This document shows, one piece after another, positions 41,580-49,200 of a stretch of 64,000 nucleotides of DNA. Numbering within the stretch: the first letter of the stretch is position 1; each line of letters begins with the position of its first letter. The notes below the pieces were generated by a model, which saw only the letters and a list, made by a program, of their open reading frames with translations, had not been told where the DNA came from and did no database searches. The stretch lies in the NCBI RefSeq assembly GCF_016632335.1, contig NZ_JAEPBG010000006.1:62001-126000 (forward strand), given 5' to 3'. The position numbers were made by a program, and so were the translations under genes. This DNA comes from Noviherbaspirillum pedocola (GTDB taxonomy: Bacteria > Pseudomonadota > Gammaproteobacteria > Burkholderiales > Burkholderiaceae_D).

Positions 41580-42134
41580 ATGAAAACACTGGCCTACATG
41601 TTCATTGCAAACGTCACCGCGCTTGCCGTCATCATCAGCTACGTTTGCGGCAGCGGATCGCACGACGCCATGGTGTGCGTCGCCGTCGCGATTTCGGTGT
41701 GCGCGCTCGTTGACCTGTTCTATAAGGAAGCCACCGCGTTCTTGTGTCGGAACGCATGGCAAACCGCCACCTTCAACTGCGATGCAATCGTCGCTCAGCT
41801 CGAGTACCTGTACTACGCCAAGGGCTACCAGAACCAGGGCATGTTCTGCGCCGATGACGTGGCCAGCGCATTCAGCGTGGCACGCATCGCTGCGGCGCAG
41901 GCGCTCGGACATCTTCTGGCAAGCGGCCGGATCGAGCTTCGCCTCGACGCTCCGCGCCTTTCCTATGTGCTGCCGGCCGCCCGCCAGCTGCAGTTGATCG
42001 AGGAACATGACCTTGCCCGCGTCTGGGCATTCATGGAAACGATGCTGCAGTCGGAAGGCAACGCTGCCGCCGCAGAAGTGCACCGGGTTTCCCGCGTGTT
42101 GAGCAAGCACGAAGCCGCTGTTCGGTTCGCCTGA
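41580..42134 (+). CDS. Membrane-tethered winged-helix-like protein (copy 1)
   Basis: 184 residues. Two N-terminal hydrophobic segments (AYMFIANVTALAVIISYVCG and MVCVAVAISVCALVDLFY) are followed by a possible winged-helix domain (LEYLYYAKGYQNQGMFCADD, ASAFSVARIAAAQALGHLLA, SGRIEL...YVLPAAR). It shares segment order and motifs with the gene at 42237, so the two are paralogues. A membrane-bound regulator is inferred. Confidence 0.6.
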   Translation: MKTLAYMFIANVTALAVIISYVCGSGSHDAMVCVAVAISVCALVDLFYKEATAFLCRNAWQTATFNCDAIVAQLEYLYYAKGYQNQGMFCADDVASAFSVARIAAAQALGHLLASGRIELRLDAPRLSYVLPAARQLQLIEEHDLARVWAFMETMLQSEGNAAAAEVHRVSRVLSKHEAAVRFA

Positions 42135-42147
42135 CATCGCCGTCTGC

Positions 42148-42227
42148 GCCTTCCTGGACCCTTCACGGGGTCTGGGAAGGCCACAGATGCAACCCGGTCC
42201 TTCAATCGCTGCCTAACCGATAAAGGA
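42148..42227 (+). promoter_or_regulatory. Leader of the 42237 gene (weak member)
   Basis: Hairpin 1: GCCTTCCTGGACCC...GGGTCTGGGAAGGC (42148-42182), with internal paired changes. TCCTT (42198-42202) complements AAGGA (42223-42227), but no GCCGC-type hairpin lies between. Confidence 0.5.
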
Positions 42228-42236
42228 GAGTTCAAA

Positions 42237-42794
42237 ATGAACCGTATTGCGACGCTCGTGATGTTCGCAGTGGGCATGGCCGCAGCGGCGGGATGTTATG
42301 CCGCGGCACAAACCCCGCTGGTGCCTGATTTCCTGCAACCGTTCATCGAAGGAGCCGGCATCGCCATCCTGCTTACCGCAGGCGTAGTGGCCAGTGCCCT
42401 TGCCGCAAGGTACTGGCTGATCCGGCGCAAGCCGCCAACCGGCTTTGCGGCGGCGATCATGGTGGAAGCCGACAGACTGTACCGCGATCACGGCTATCTT
42501 GCGCAGGGCCGCTTTTGCGCCGAGTACATGGCCACGCATTTCAAGGTATCTACCGATATCGCGAAAACCGCGCTGCAACGCCTGGCGCGTACCGGCTGGC
42601 TGATCTCGTCGCGGCAATCCTGGGGCATGTCGTATGTGCTTCCGGTTCGCCGGCGCCGCAGTCTGTATGTGACCTTCGCGCTGGCTTCGGAATGGGCCAG
42701 CGCCGCAGGTTCCGAGTACGCCAAACCCGACGCCGCGCACGGCAATGCCGCCCGGCCGCAAGCCATCGGCGTTCATCCGACCGCCGGCCATTGA
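42237..42794 (+). CDS. Membrane-tethered winged-helix-like protein (copy 2)
   Basis: 185 residues with two N-terminal membrane segments (IATLVMFAVGMAAAAGCYAA and AGIAILLTAGVVASALAARY), then a winged-helix-like region (ADRLYRDHGYLAQGRFCAEY, ATHFKVSTDIAKTALQRLAR, GWLISSRQSWGMSYVLPVRR). Layout and motifs parallel the 41580 gene. No partner or target is visible. Confidence 0.6.
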   Translation: MNRIATLVMFAVGMAAAAGCYAAAQTPLVPDFLQPFIEGAGIAILLTAGVVASALAARYWLIRRKPPTGFAAAIMVEADRLYRDHGYLAQGRFCAEYMATHFKVSTDIAKTALQRLARTGWLISSRQSWGMSYVLPVRRRRSLYVTFALASEWASAAGSEYAKPDAAHGNAARPQAIGVHPTAGH

Positions 42795-42810
42795 AACAGC
42801 AGAATACGAA

Positions 42811-42917
42811 GCGCCGCCTTGTGCGGCGGCTTCCTGCCTGAACCCGGCATACGGGCTTGGCAAGGCAGCCTTACCGCCTTCTCCTTTCATCATGCCGCCT
42901 CGCGGCCAGAAGGAGAA
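42811..42917 (+). promoter_or_regulatory. Two-hairpin SD-sequestering leader (DndC-like gene)
   Basis: GCCGCC-ttgtgc-GGCGGC (about 42812-42831) and hairpin 1 TGCCTGAACCCG...CGGGCTTGGCAAGGCA (42835-42867). The anti-SD TTCTCCTT (42879-42886) complements AAGGAGAA (42910-42917) over 8 bases. GCCGC-ctc-GCGGC (42894-42906) lies between. ATG at 42923. Confidence 0.75.
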
Positions 42918-42922
42918 ACCTG

Positions 42923-44878
42923 ATGCAAACCGACAACCGTACTTACCCGCTATTTTTTGAGCCGGCCGCAGCGCACCATGCTTCGCTGCCCGAACCAACG
43001 CTTTACTCCGTATCGCCCAACCAGCTTGCCGAGCAGGTCATCGCTCACATCAACTGCCTGATCGAGGAAGGGCATTGCGTCGTCTTCCCGGTGAGCGGCG
43101 GCAAGGATTCCAGCGCCACGATGATCTGCGGCCTGGAAGCCATCCGCCGCGCACGCTACGCCAATGTCCGGCAGGCCCATCACTGGATCATGACGTCGGA
43201 CACGAAAACGGAAAACGGCTCAGTGCGCCAGCAGCTCCTGCGCATGTTCGACGAAGTGCAGGCCTACATCAAAAAGCACGATTTGCCGGTGTCGATCCTG
43301 ACCGTGGAGCCGTCGCTTCCCGACCAGTTCGTCGTCGCTACGCTCGGGCGCGGCAGTCTTGCCCGCACCCCGCAAAACTCCGTCAAGGATGGCAAGGCCA
43401 AGCGCCCGTGTTCGGAATCGTGGAAGGCGATACCGCAGGAGCGCGCACAAAAGAAGATCGCGCAGGAAAGCGCACTTCTGGGCTTCCGCGAACCGGTGGC
43501 AGCACTTGGAACGCGCCTGGATGAATCGATCTCGAGGGGTACCCGCATGACGGAGCGCGGGGACAATGCGCTCACGCCAGTGCGCAACAAGCGCGGCATG
43601 CTGACGTATGCGCCGATTGCGGACTGGACGGTGGACGATGTCTGGACGCTGCTCACGCAATTCATGGATGAGAACGACAATCCGTTCCCGCCGGCGGTCT
43701 CGGCCTACACGGTGCGGTTGCTCGATCAGCTCTACAAGGATGGCAACGATGGTACCTGCGGCGTGGTGTTCGGCGACGGCGGCTATCGCAAGCCGTGCTC
43801 CGCGCGCTTCGGCTGCTGGAACTGTCTGATGGTGGGCGAACGCGACCCGAGCATGGAAAGCATGGTCAAAGAGTCGCGCCATGCCCACATGGCTGGCTTG
43901 AATCGTCTGCGCAACTACATCGCTGCCATTCAAAACGACCTGACCCGGCGTGAACTGATCGGGCGCACCCGCTCCGCGGCCGGCTACCTGGCCGTGCGCG
44001 CCGATGTGCTGAACTTTCAGACACGCATGGAGTTGCTGAAGATGATGCTCACACTCGACGTGCTGGAAGAGGAGCGCGCAGAAGCAATGTTTGAGGCGAT
44101 TGCCTGTGGCGAGATCGAGGCCACCGAGGAAAACCGCATGCTGGCAGAGGTACAGTTCGAAATCCTAAGCTTCTCCCAGCTGGTGGCAATCGACTGGTTC
44201 ATGTCGATGCACCCGTACTGCCCGCATGCCATGCCGGCGATATCCGCATGGTACGAGGTGCACAAGTTGGGTCGCCGCGTCATGGTGCCGGAAACACCGC
44301 CAACAATACCGAAGCAGCCAGTTGAAATGCATGGCTGGTTCAAGGTCGGCAATTACGACGACCAGGTGCCGACGTGGGGGTTGTACAGCCACGAAGTCGA
44401 ACGCTGGAACGCCTACCGCCATCCGGACCGGGTGTCGGCATACGCGCAGGCCGGCGAAGGCGTGAAGACGGTCTACTTCGAAGAAGAGGACCAGATGAAG
44501 GTCGACGCCGAGCAAGCCTGCATGTACGTGACCTGCATGTTCGACTTTCAGATGTACCAGGAAGTGCAGGGACTCGATGCCATCGAAGGCGCCCGGTTCT
44601 GGATCAACGAAACGATCCTGAAGCCGGCCACGGGAATGATGGGCAGGTATCAGCACATGGCGGTGCGCGGACAGTATTTCGCGCATCTCGCTCGGAAGCT
44701 GAATCTTTCTCCGGCCGACATGGACGCCTACATCATCAAGAACGCAATCAGCGACGCGCAGCACGACCTGCTGCTGGATTCCGCCGACATGCCCCTGTTC
44801 GACAACGGCGTTTCGCCGGCGACTGACGACGGCGACGAAGAAGAACGGGAATTCAATCTCGCTGAATTGCTCATGTAA
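42923..44878 (+). CDS. DndC-like phosphoadenosine-phosphosulfate-reductase family protein
   Basis: 651-residue PP-loop ATPase. The SGGKDS loop (58-63) binds ATP. Strong similarity in layout to DndC of DNA phosphorothioation: a TSDTKTEN segment, a GTRLDESISRGTRM motif, YAPIADWTVDDVW, and C279, C292, C298, C301 (GTCG and CSARFGCWNC) as likely [4Fe-4S] ligands. It lacks neighbours DndA, B, D or E. The C-terminal 270 residues are element-specific. Sulfur or nucleotide chemistry on DNA or RNA is possible, but a plain phage-type PAPS-reductase relative cannot be excluded. Confidence 0.75.
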   Translation: MQTDNRTYPLFFEPAAAHHASLPEPTLYSVSPNQLAEQVIAHINCLIEEGHCVVFPVSGGKDSSATMICGLEAIRRARYANVRQAHHWIMTSDTKTENGSVRQQLLRMFDEVQAYIKKHDLPVSILTVEPSLPDQFVVATLGRGSLARTPQNSVKDGKAKRPCSESWKAIPQERAQKKIAQESALLGFREPVAALGTRLDESISRGTRMTERGDNALTPVRNKRGMLTYAPIADWTVDDVWTLLTQFMDENDNPFPPAVSAYTVRLLDQLYKDGNDGTCGVVFGDGGYRKPCSARFGCWNCLMVGERDPSMESMVKESRHAHMAGLNRLRNYIAAIQNDLTRRELIGRTRSAAGYLAVRADVLNFQTRMELLKMMLTLDVLEEERAEAMFEAIACGEIEATEENRMLAEVQFEILSFSQLVAIDWFMSMHPYCPHAMPAISAWYEVHKLGRRVMVPETPPTIPKQPVEMHGWFKVGNYDDQVPTWGLYSHEVERWNAYRHPDRVSAYAQAGEGVKTVYFEEEDQMKVDAEQACMYVTCMFDFQMYQEVQGLDAIEGARFWINETILKPATGMMGRYQHMAVRGQYFAHLARKLNLSPADMDAYIIKNAISDAQHDLLLDSADMPLFDNGVSPATDDGDEEEREFNLAELLM

Positions 44879-44952
44879 CACCACACCAACCTTGCGGAGC
44901 GTCCGTGGCCATCCGGCTGCGGCGCCCGCCCCTTTTTTCAGAGAACCAACCA

Positions 44953-45222
44953 ATGAACACACCGCAAAGCAACTCCATCCAGTTCGACCAGCCCATCGGC
45001 CATAGCGTCGGCGGCTTCACTGTCGGCCATCAGGCCACGATGAGCAGCAGCAAAGCACAGGGCACCATCACCGGGCTCAAGCACGAGAACGGGCAGCTGA
45101 TCGTGTCGCTGTTCTTCGCGCAGCCGCAGCCGGTGGATGCACCGCAGGGCGCACTGTGCCACTACTTCCATCTGAACTGGCGCAACATCACATCAACCTG
45201 GCGGCCGGCTGCCGCTGCCTGA
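44953..45222 (+). CDS. Small hypothetical protein
   Basis: 89 residues, beta-rich (GHSVGGFTVGHQATMSSSK, LIVSLFFAQPQPV), no metal or membrane motif. Its ribosome-binding site is weak (GAGAACCAACCA). It follows the DndC-like gene by 74 bases and may be its partner or simply the next array gene. Confidence 0.5.
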   Translation: MNTPQSNSIQFDQPIGHSVGGFTVGHQATMSSSKAQGTITGLKHENGQLIVSLFFAQPQPVDAPQGALCHYFHLNWRNITSTWRPAAAA

Positions 45223-45583
45223 CCATTCTCTTCCCATCAACCTTTTCTGATCCCTGCAAAGGGATCGGCAAAGCGTCCCGGATTTTTCCCTGCCGCGCCC
45301 CCGCGTGCGCGACCCGGAAGGCGCCTGATCACAGGCGAAAGTTTTATACACACAAAAATCAGCAGGCGCATTTTCCCCATGCCGATAGGAGTCTGTCGAT
45401 CGAACTGAACATCTCCACACCGTCTTTCTGAATCTCTGCAGCGGGGTTCGGATAGGCATTCCGCCCGTTTCAAGTGCCGTGCGACGGCAGTTGAAGAACG
45501 CCTGGCCCGCCATTCCGGCGACCGGCATAAATCACAAGCCAACTGCGAGCGCGAACGCGCCCGCCTGAAACGGAGCACCATCA
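45223..45583. other. Leader region before the PcfJ gene
   Basis: 361 bases without a gene. It has two hairpin-1 copies (45241-45275, with GATCCC/GGGATC, and 45422-45456). A third is a near-symmetric hairpin TTCAA-g-TGCCGT-gcg-ACGGCA-g-TTGAA at 45470-45496. A GGAGC site precedes the ATG at 45584, but no clear anti-SD pairs with it. The double copy suggests that a small gene was once present between them. Confidence 0.55.
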
Positions 45584-47515
45584 ATGAAACAACTCGAACT
45601 ACATGAAGACATGGGCCCGGCAATCATTGCGCGGCTCAGGGAAATCACGGATCTGCCCGACGAAGGCTATGTCGCAGGTCAAGCGGTATCGTCCGCGGTG
45701 CTGGAATTCTTCGGCTGCGACTGGGGCATTTCCTACAATGACGTCGACCTTTTCCGTGTCGCTACCAAGGAGGAACGTGCCGCCCGTCAAGCGCTGGTCG
45801 AAGCCGAAGAACAGCGCCGCGAGAAACACTATGAAGCGGGGACCGAATATCGCTACCGGCCGCCAAACAACCTGTGCACCTTCACGCGGCCGTCCTATCA
45901 CTTTTCCGCGTACGGCGAGCTGCGCCTGTCCTGCAACACGAGGTACTCGGTGCTCACGACCTACCGCAGCGGCATGCTCAATACGGTGGCATGTTCGGGA
46001 CTGGAGCGCGGCGTCGGTCACCTGCTCGATACGTTCGATCTGAACAATGTGCAAGTCGGCGTCGACCTGAAAGAAGGCAAGCTCGTGTGGACCCCGGCAT
46101 TTGCGCGGTTCCTGAAGACCCGCCAATTGCAGATCGTCACGCTGCACACGCCATTCCACTCGGTGATCCGGTTTTTCCGCAAGCTCAAGGAACTGGCCGG
46201 CGTCTGCGGCGATCGGCAGAGCGCCGCAGAGCTCGTCATCGCGGCCTTCGAGAAGATCCGGCAGCGCAAACCGAAAGCGCCGACCGTCGTCAGCACCTAC
46301 AACCTGCGCTGGAAGTTCGGAGAAATCTACCGGGCGAAGTTTGAAAGCGTGGCCGAAGAACTGGCGCCGTATTTCGGCTTGGTGGAAACCAAGCTGCGGG
46401 AATATTCGATCTATACCTTGCAGCCGCGGATTGCGGCCCCGGAAAATCTGCTCGCTACAGTGCGGGCGTGGGACCGTGACATCGTCCATCGCCTGCCGCT
46501 CGTGGCGAACGTCCTGCGTGGGATGCAGCGCAGCGGCGCGCGCGCGGCTACCGATTTCCTGATCAAAGGTGCCGGCCCTGCGCTCGAACAGTGCTGGCTG
46601 GCGTTGGGTCAGGGTTTCGAAGGCAACGTCTTGGTCGAAGACGTCAAGCGCATCAACAAGACTCTCAAGAAGCATCCCTTCCTGCTGGACCATTTCATTG
46701 GCCTAACGCTGGATCAGCAACAGCAGGCAATTACGATTCTGCGGGACGAATCGCAGTGGCGCGGCCTCTGGGTGTACGGCGTCGTGGAACGTGCGCAGGA
46801 ATGGTCATGGGATAAGGACGACGTGCAGACGCAGCTTGACGCTGCAGAAATCAGGCTGGGGCAGGTTCTCAAAACTCCGCTTCTGCCGACAATGATGATC
46901 GGCGGCTTCGAGATCAGGGAGCTGACAACCGGACGCGATCTGTACACCGAAGGGGCCGAGTTGCACCACTGTGTCGCTGGATATGCCGAAGCTATCGAAG
47001 CCGGAAGCTGCGCAATATTTGCGGTGCGGCGCGGCGCCCAGGCCAAAACCTGGATGACGCTGGAACTGCACCGTCGTCCCGGGCGGTGGGGCATCGTACA
47101 GTTTAAGGGCCTGCAGAACCGGTTTGCGACTGACGAAGAAGCAGCCATTGCGGAGCGCTTTACCAGCTACTACAACGTAGCCTTCTATTTCGGGAGAACT
47201 GCGCTGTCGCTGATCCAGTGGATGCCGAATCACCGGCACGCCAAGGCGATCGCATGGTGTTCGCAGCAGGCGAAATGGCTGGACAAGAAGGCAATCGCAC
47301 AAGAACTATCCTCGTGGAAGCGGAGAATCGCGGACAGGATGGCGCAGTCGCTGGACTTGCCTTCGTATATCGTGGACAGCAACTGGAGTCACCTTCATCC
47401 CCGCTGCGCAAGGTATTGGGCGCACGCCGGCAAGATACTGATTCGCCGCACGCCGCTTGGCAAATACCTTCCAAAACTTCCCGAGCCAATGGAGGATTTT
47501 GATATTCCTTTTTGA
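45584..47515 (+). CDS. PcfJ-like protein
   Basis: 643-residue protein with a C-terminal PcfJ-family region (about 430-545: LTTGRDLYTEGAELHHCVAG, then a TLE-x-GIVQFKGLQNR strand). The ELHHCVAGY signature at 459-467 and the following QFKGLQNR motif are diagnostic. PcfJ is known from conjugative plasmids such as pCF10; its biochemical role is unknown. The first 430 residues are helical and unrecognised. A rho-independent terminator lies 68 bases downstream. Confidence 0.75.
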   Translation: MKQLELHEDMGPAIIARLREITDLPDEGYVAGQAVSSAVLEFFGCDWGISYNDVDLFRVATKEERAARQALVEAEEQRREKHYEAGTEYRYRPPNNLCTFTRPSYHFSAYGELRLSCNTRYSVLTTYRSGMLNTVACSGLERGVGHLLDTFDLNNVQVGVDLKEGKLVWTPAFARFLKTRQLQIVTLHTPFHSVIRFFRKLKELAGVCGDRQSAAELVIAAFEKIRQRKPKAPTVVSTYNLRWKFGEIYRAKFESVAEELAPYFGLVETKLREYSIYTLQPRIAAPENLLATVRAWDRDIVHRLPLVANVLRGMQRSGARAATDFLIKGAGPALEQCWLALGQGFEGNVLVEDVKRINKTLKKHPFLLDHFIGLTLDQQQQAITILRDESQWRGLWVYGVVERAQEWSWDKDDVQTQLDAAEIRLGQVLKTPLLPTMMIGGFEIRELTTGRDLYTEGAELHHCVAGYAEAIEAGSCAIFAVRRGAQAKTWMTLELHRRPGRWGIVQFKGLQNRFATDEEAAIAERFTSYYNVAFYFGRTALSLIQWMPNHRHAKAIAWCSQQAKWLDKKAIAQELSSWKRRIADRMAQSLDLPSYIVDSNWSHLHPRCARYWAHAGKILIRRTPLGKYLPKLPEPMEDFDIPF

Positions 47516-47582
47516 CAACCCCATAACAAATAAGCAATACAAATATACATAAATGCCGCCACAACGATTTCGCGCATTCTTG

Positions 47583-47610
47583 AATACCGCCCCACTCGGG
47601 CGGTATTTTT
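47583..47610 (+). terminator. Rho-independent terminator
   Basis: ATACCGCCC (47584-47592) pairs with GGGCGGTAT (47598-47606), followed by T residues. Confidence 0.85.
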
Positions 47611-47912
47611 ACTTATTAAGTTATTTTCAATCGCATTTATTATAGCGAAAAAGATTTTATTTCGATTTTAACAATTTCGCAAATCTTTTAGAAAGCCTAA
47701 AAAGTTTGTCGACCCAGAAAAACTTTTAAGACCCTGTTTGGACCTCCAAAATTCCGCATAGCCATGATCTAGCAGTAAAGAATTTTTATTCTTGAGACAA
47801 AGCCCTCTCTGACAAAAAACGTAAAATGTAAAATCAGATGCCTCAATCACAAAATCCCTGCACGACAAATGCGGATTTTAAGATGAAATATGGAATCGAA
47901 GTTCTCTCCAAA

Positions 47913-47966
47913 AGCCTCGGCCGTATCCACTGTTAAAACGTTTTAACAGTGGATACGGCCGAGGCT
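47913..47966. repeat. Perfect 54-bp palindrome
   Basis: Two 27-base arms are exact reverse complements with no spacer, centred between 47939 and 47940. The central 20 bases read CTGTTAAAACGTTTTAACAG. No mismatch was found on reading both arms. It could be a regulator site, a cruciform or bidirectional terminator, a recombination or replication site, or a junction scar. Confidence 0.85.
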
Positions 47967-48061
47967 ATCCTTGCTCGTAAGAGTCCATCAAACCTTTTCT
48001 GATGCACACTCATGAACGTTTTTACAAAGGAACTCGCGTACGCGCGATTCCACGCAGAAGG

Positions 48062-48081
48062 CTGTTTTAACGTTGAAACAG
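48062..48081. repeat. 20-bp palindrome related to the 54-bp palindrome core
   Basis: CTGTTTTAACGTTGAAACAG: 10-base arms with one mismatch (a T-G wobble). It shares the pattern CTGTTNNAACGTTNNAACAG with the core at 47930-47949, 132 bases away centre to centre. Two copies of one operator is the simplest reading. Confidence 0.65.
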
Positions 48082-48384
48082 TAGAGACATCAAGAAGTCG
48101 CCGGCGGTTTCATCGCTGAAACTCGCTCCGGCACAGTGTCAGCCTGGAGCGCACGGCAACATGAGAGACGTAACGGTTTTAATAAAAAATATAAAAATTT
48201 ATTCGCAAATATTTTTTTATATTTTTTACTTTAGCACTGATATTTACCTTCAGTTTTTTTGCAACAATTACATATATTACGCATATTTGCCGCCAGGAAT
48301 CTGCATAAGAAATCTTTTGAAAGGCTCTTGTTTTCTCCTTTGAATTGGAGCTAACATTCGCCTCCCACAGAAATGGAGGTTTCT

Positions 48385-49065
48385 ATGAACAACAACACGA
48401 TTGGAAACGCGATTTTGATGCTCCGTGACTTGCCACTTCAATTCCGGATCATGGTTGGCATCGTCCTCATTGGCTTCGTTGCGCAGATCATTCACCCGCA
48501 CCCGCTCATCGTCGTCGCGGTTGATTTTTGCGCAATCAACGTTGCAATCAGATACCGAGGTAAAGATCCGCGATGCCTTCCCATCCTTTGGTTAATGACT
48601 TTGTTTTGCGCGGTCACCTTGGTCAGGTGGGGAACTCCGACCGACCATACAACCGAGATAATGCATTGGCATATGGGACGAATACATTTCGTCGTTATCT
48701 TCGGCTTCGTTATCGCTCTTTGGGCGAACTACAAATTCCCAAGTGAACTGTTATTCAAACATGCCGGTAAAGCAATATTCATCGGAATGGCCTTTGTGTT
48801 CATTGCCTCATTGCCCATCGTGCAAAAGCTGGACCATCCGGAGCAGATAGAAAGCGTGTCGTGCGAGAAAGTTTCTCAAGGCACCACTGGGCCACTCTGC
48901 TTTCACCCCATCTTGCCGACAGAACATGTCTATCCGGCGGAAAGTCGGTACGACGACGCATTACTCAGTCTCGCAGCGGGCATTCTGATTGCAGTGCTAC
49001 TTTCGGCACGAGATGTAACGTTTAAAGCGACTGCATCGGGAGGTAGGGCACAAGCCAATCCATGA
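48385..49065 (+). CDS. Multi-span membrane protein
   Basis: 226 residues with four to six predicted membrane segments (for example FRIMVGIVLIGFVAQII, PLIVVAVDFCAINVAIRY, CLPILWLMTLFCAVTLV, IHFVVIFGFVIALWANY, LLSLAAGILIAVLLSA). It lacks a recognised family. GGAGG lies 5 bases before the ATG at 48385. Its base composition is lower in GC than its neighbours, hinting at separate acquisition together with the AT-rich island. Confidence 0.6.
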   Translation: MNNNTIGNAILMLRDLPLQFRIMVGIVLIGFVAQIIHPHPLIVVAVDFCAINVAIRYRGKDPRCLPILWLMTLFCAVTLVRWGTPTDHTTEIMHWHMGRIHFVVIFGFVIALWANYKFPSELLFKHAGKAIFIGMAFVFIASLPIVQKLDHPEQIESVSCEKVSQGTTGPLCFHPILPTEHVYPAESRYDDALLSLAAGILIAVLLSARDVTFKATASGGRAQANP

Positions 49066-49200
49066 AGCGGGGACTTTTTTGAAGGATGCCGGCGTCTCGC
49101 CGCCATCCGTTTCCCCCCTGAAAACCAGCAGGATTCGCCGGAAGTCGAGCACAGCAACGGGCTATATTGCTTCGACGACACAACGCCGACCGCGCCAGCG

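Larger units (their letters stand above)
47516..48384. other. AT-rich gene-free island
   Basis: 869 bases with no convincing gene; short reading frames here are AT-driven and lack ribosome-binding sites. The region holds the terminator at 47583, a 54-bp perfect palindrome at 47913-47966, a related 20-bp palindrome at 48062-48081, a GTTTCA-tcgc-TGAAAC hairpin near 48107-48122, and a strongly AT-rich run at about 48178-48300. The contrast with the GC-rich flanks and the repeats make it a candidate control, origin or junction region. Confidence 0.55.

Noticed and set aside
21389-45456. Hairpin 1 copies as rho-independent terminators
   Set aside because: No T-run follows them; genuine terminators in the same array (23304, 26117, 47583) have clear T-runs.
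47668-47868. 66-residue reverse frame in the AT-rich island
   Set aside because: No ribosome-binding site or family; AT-driven.
47913-47966. Palindrome as insertion-sequence end or CRISPR repeat
   Set aside because: No transposase, no target duplication, no spacing repeats; a single symmetric site.
47913-47966. Palindrome as a confirmed linear-plasmid telomere site
   Set aside because: Only the size fits; no protelomerase gene seen, so I keep it as one option to test rather than a call.
48161-48343. 60-residue forward frame rich in Ile, Phe and Tyr
   Set aside because: Product of AT-rich sequence, no ribosome-binding site.
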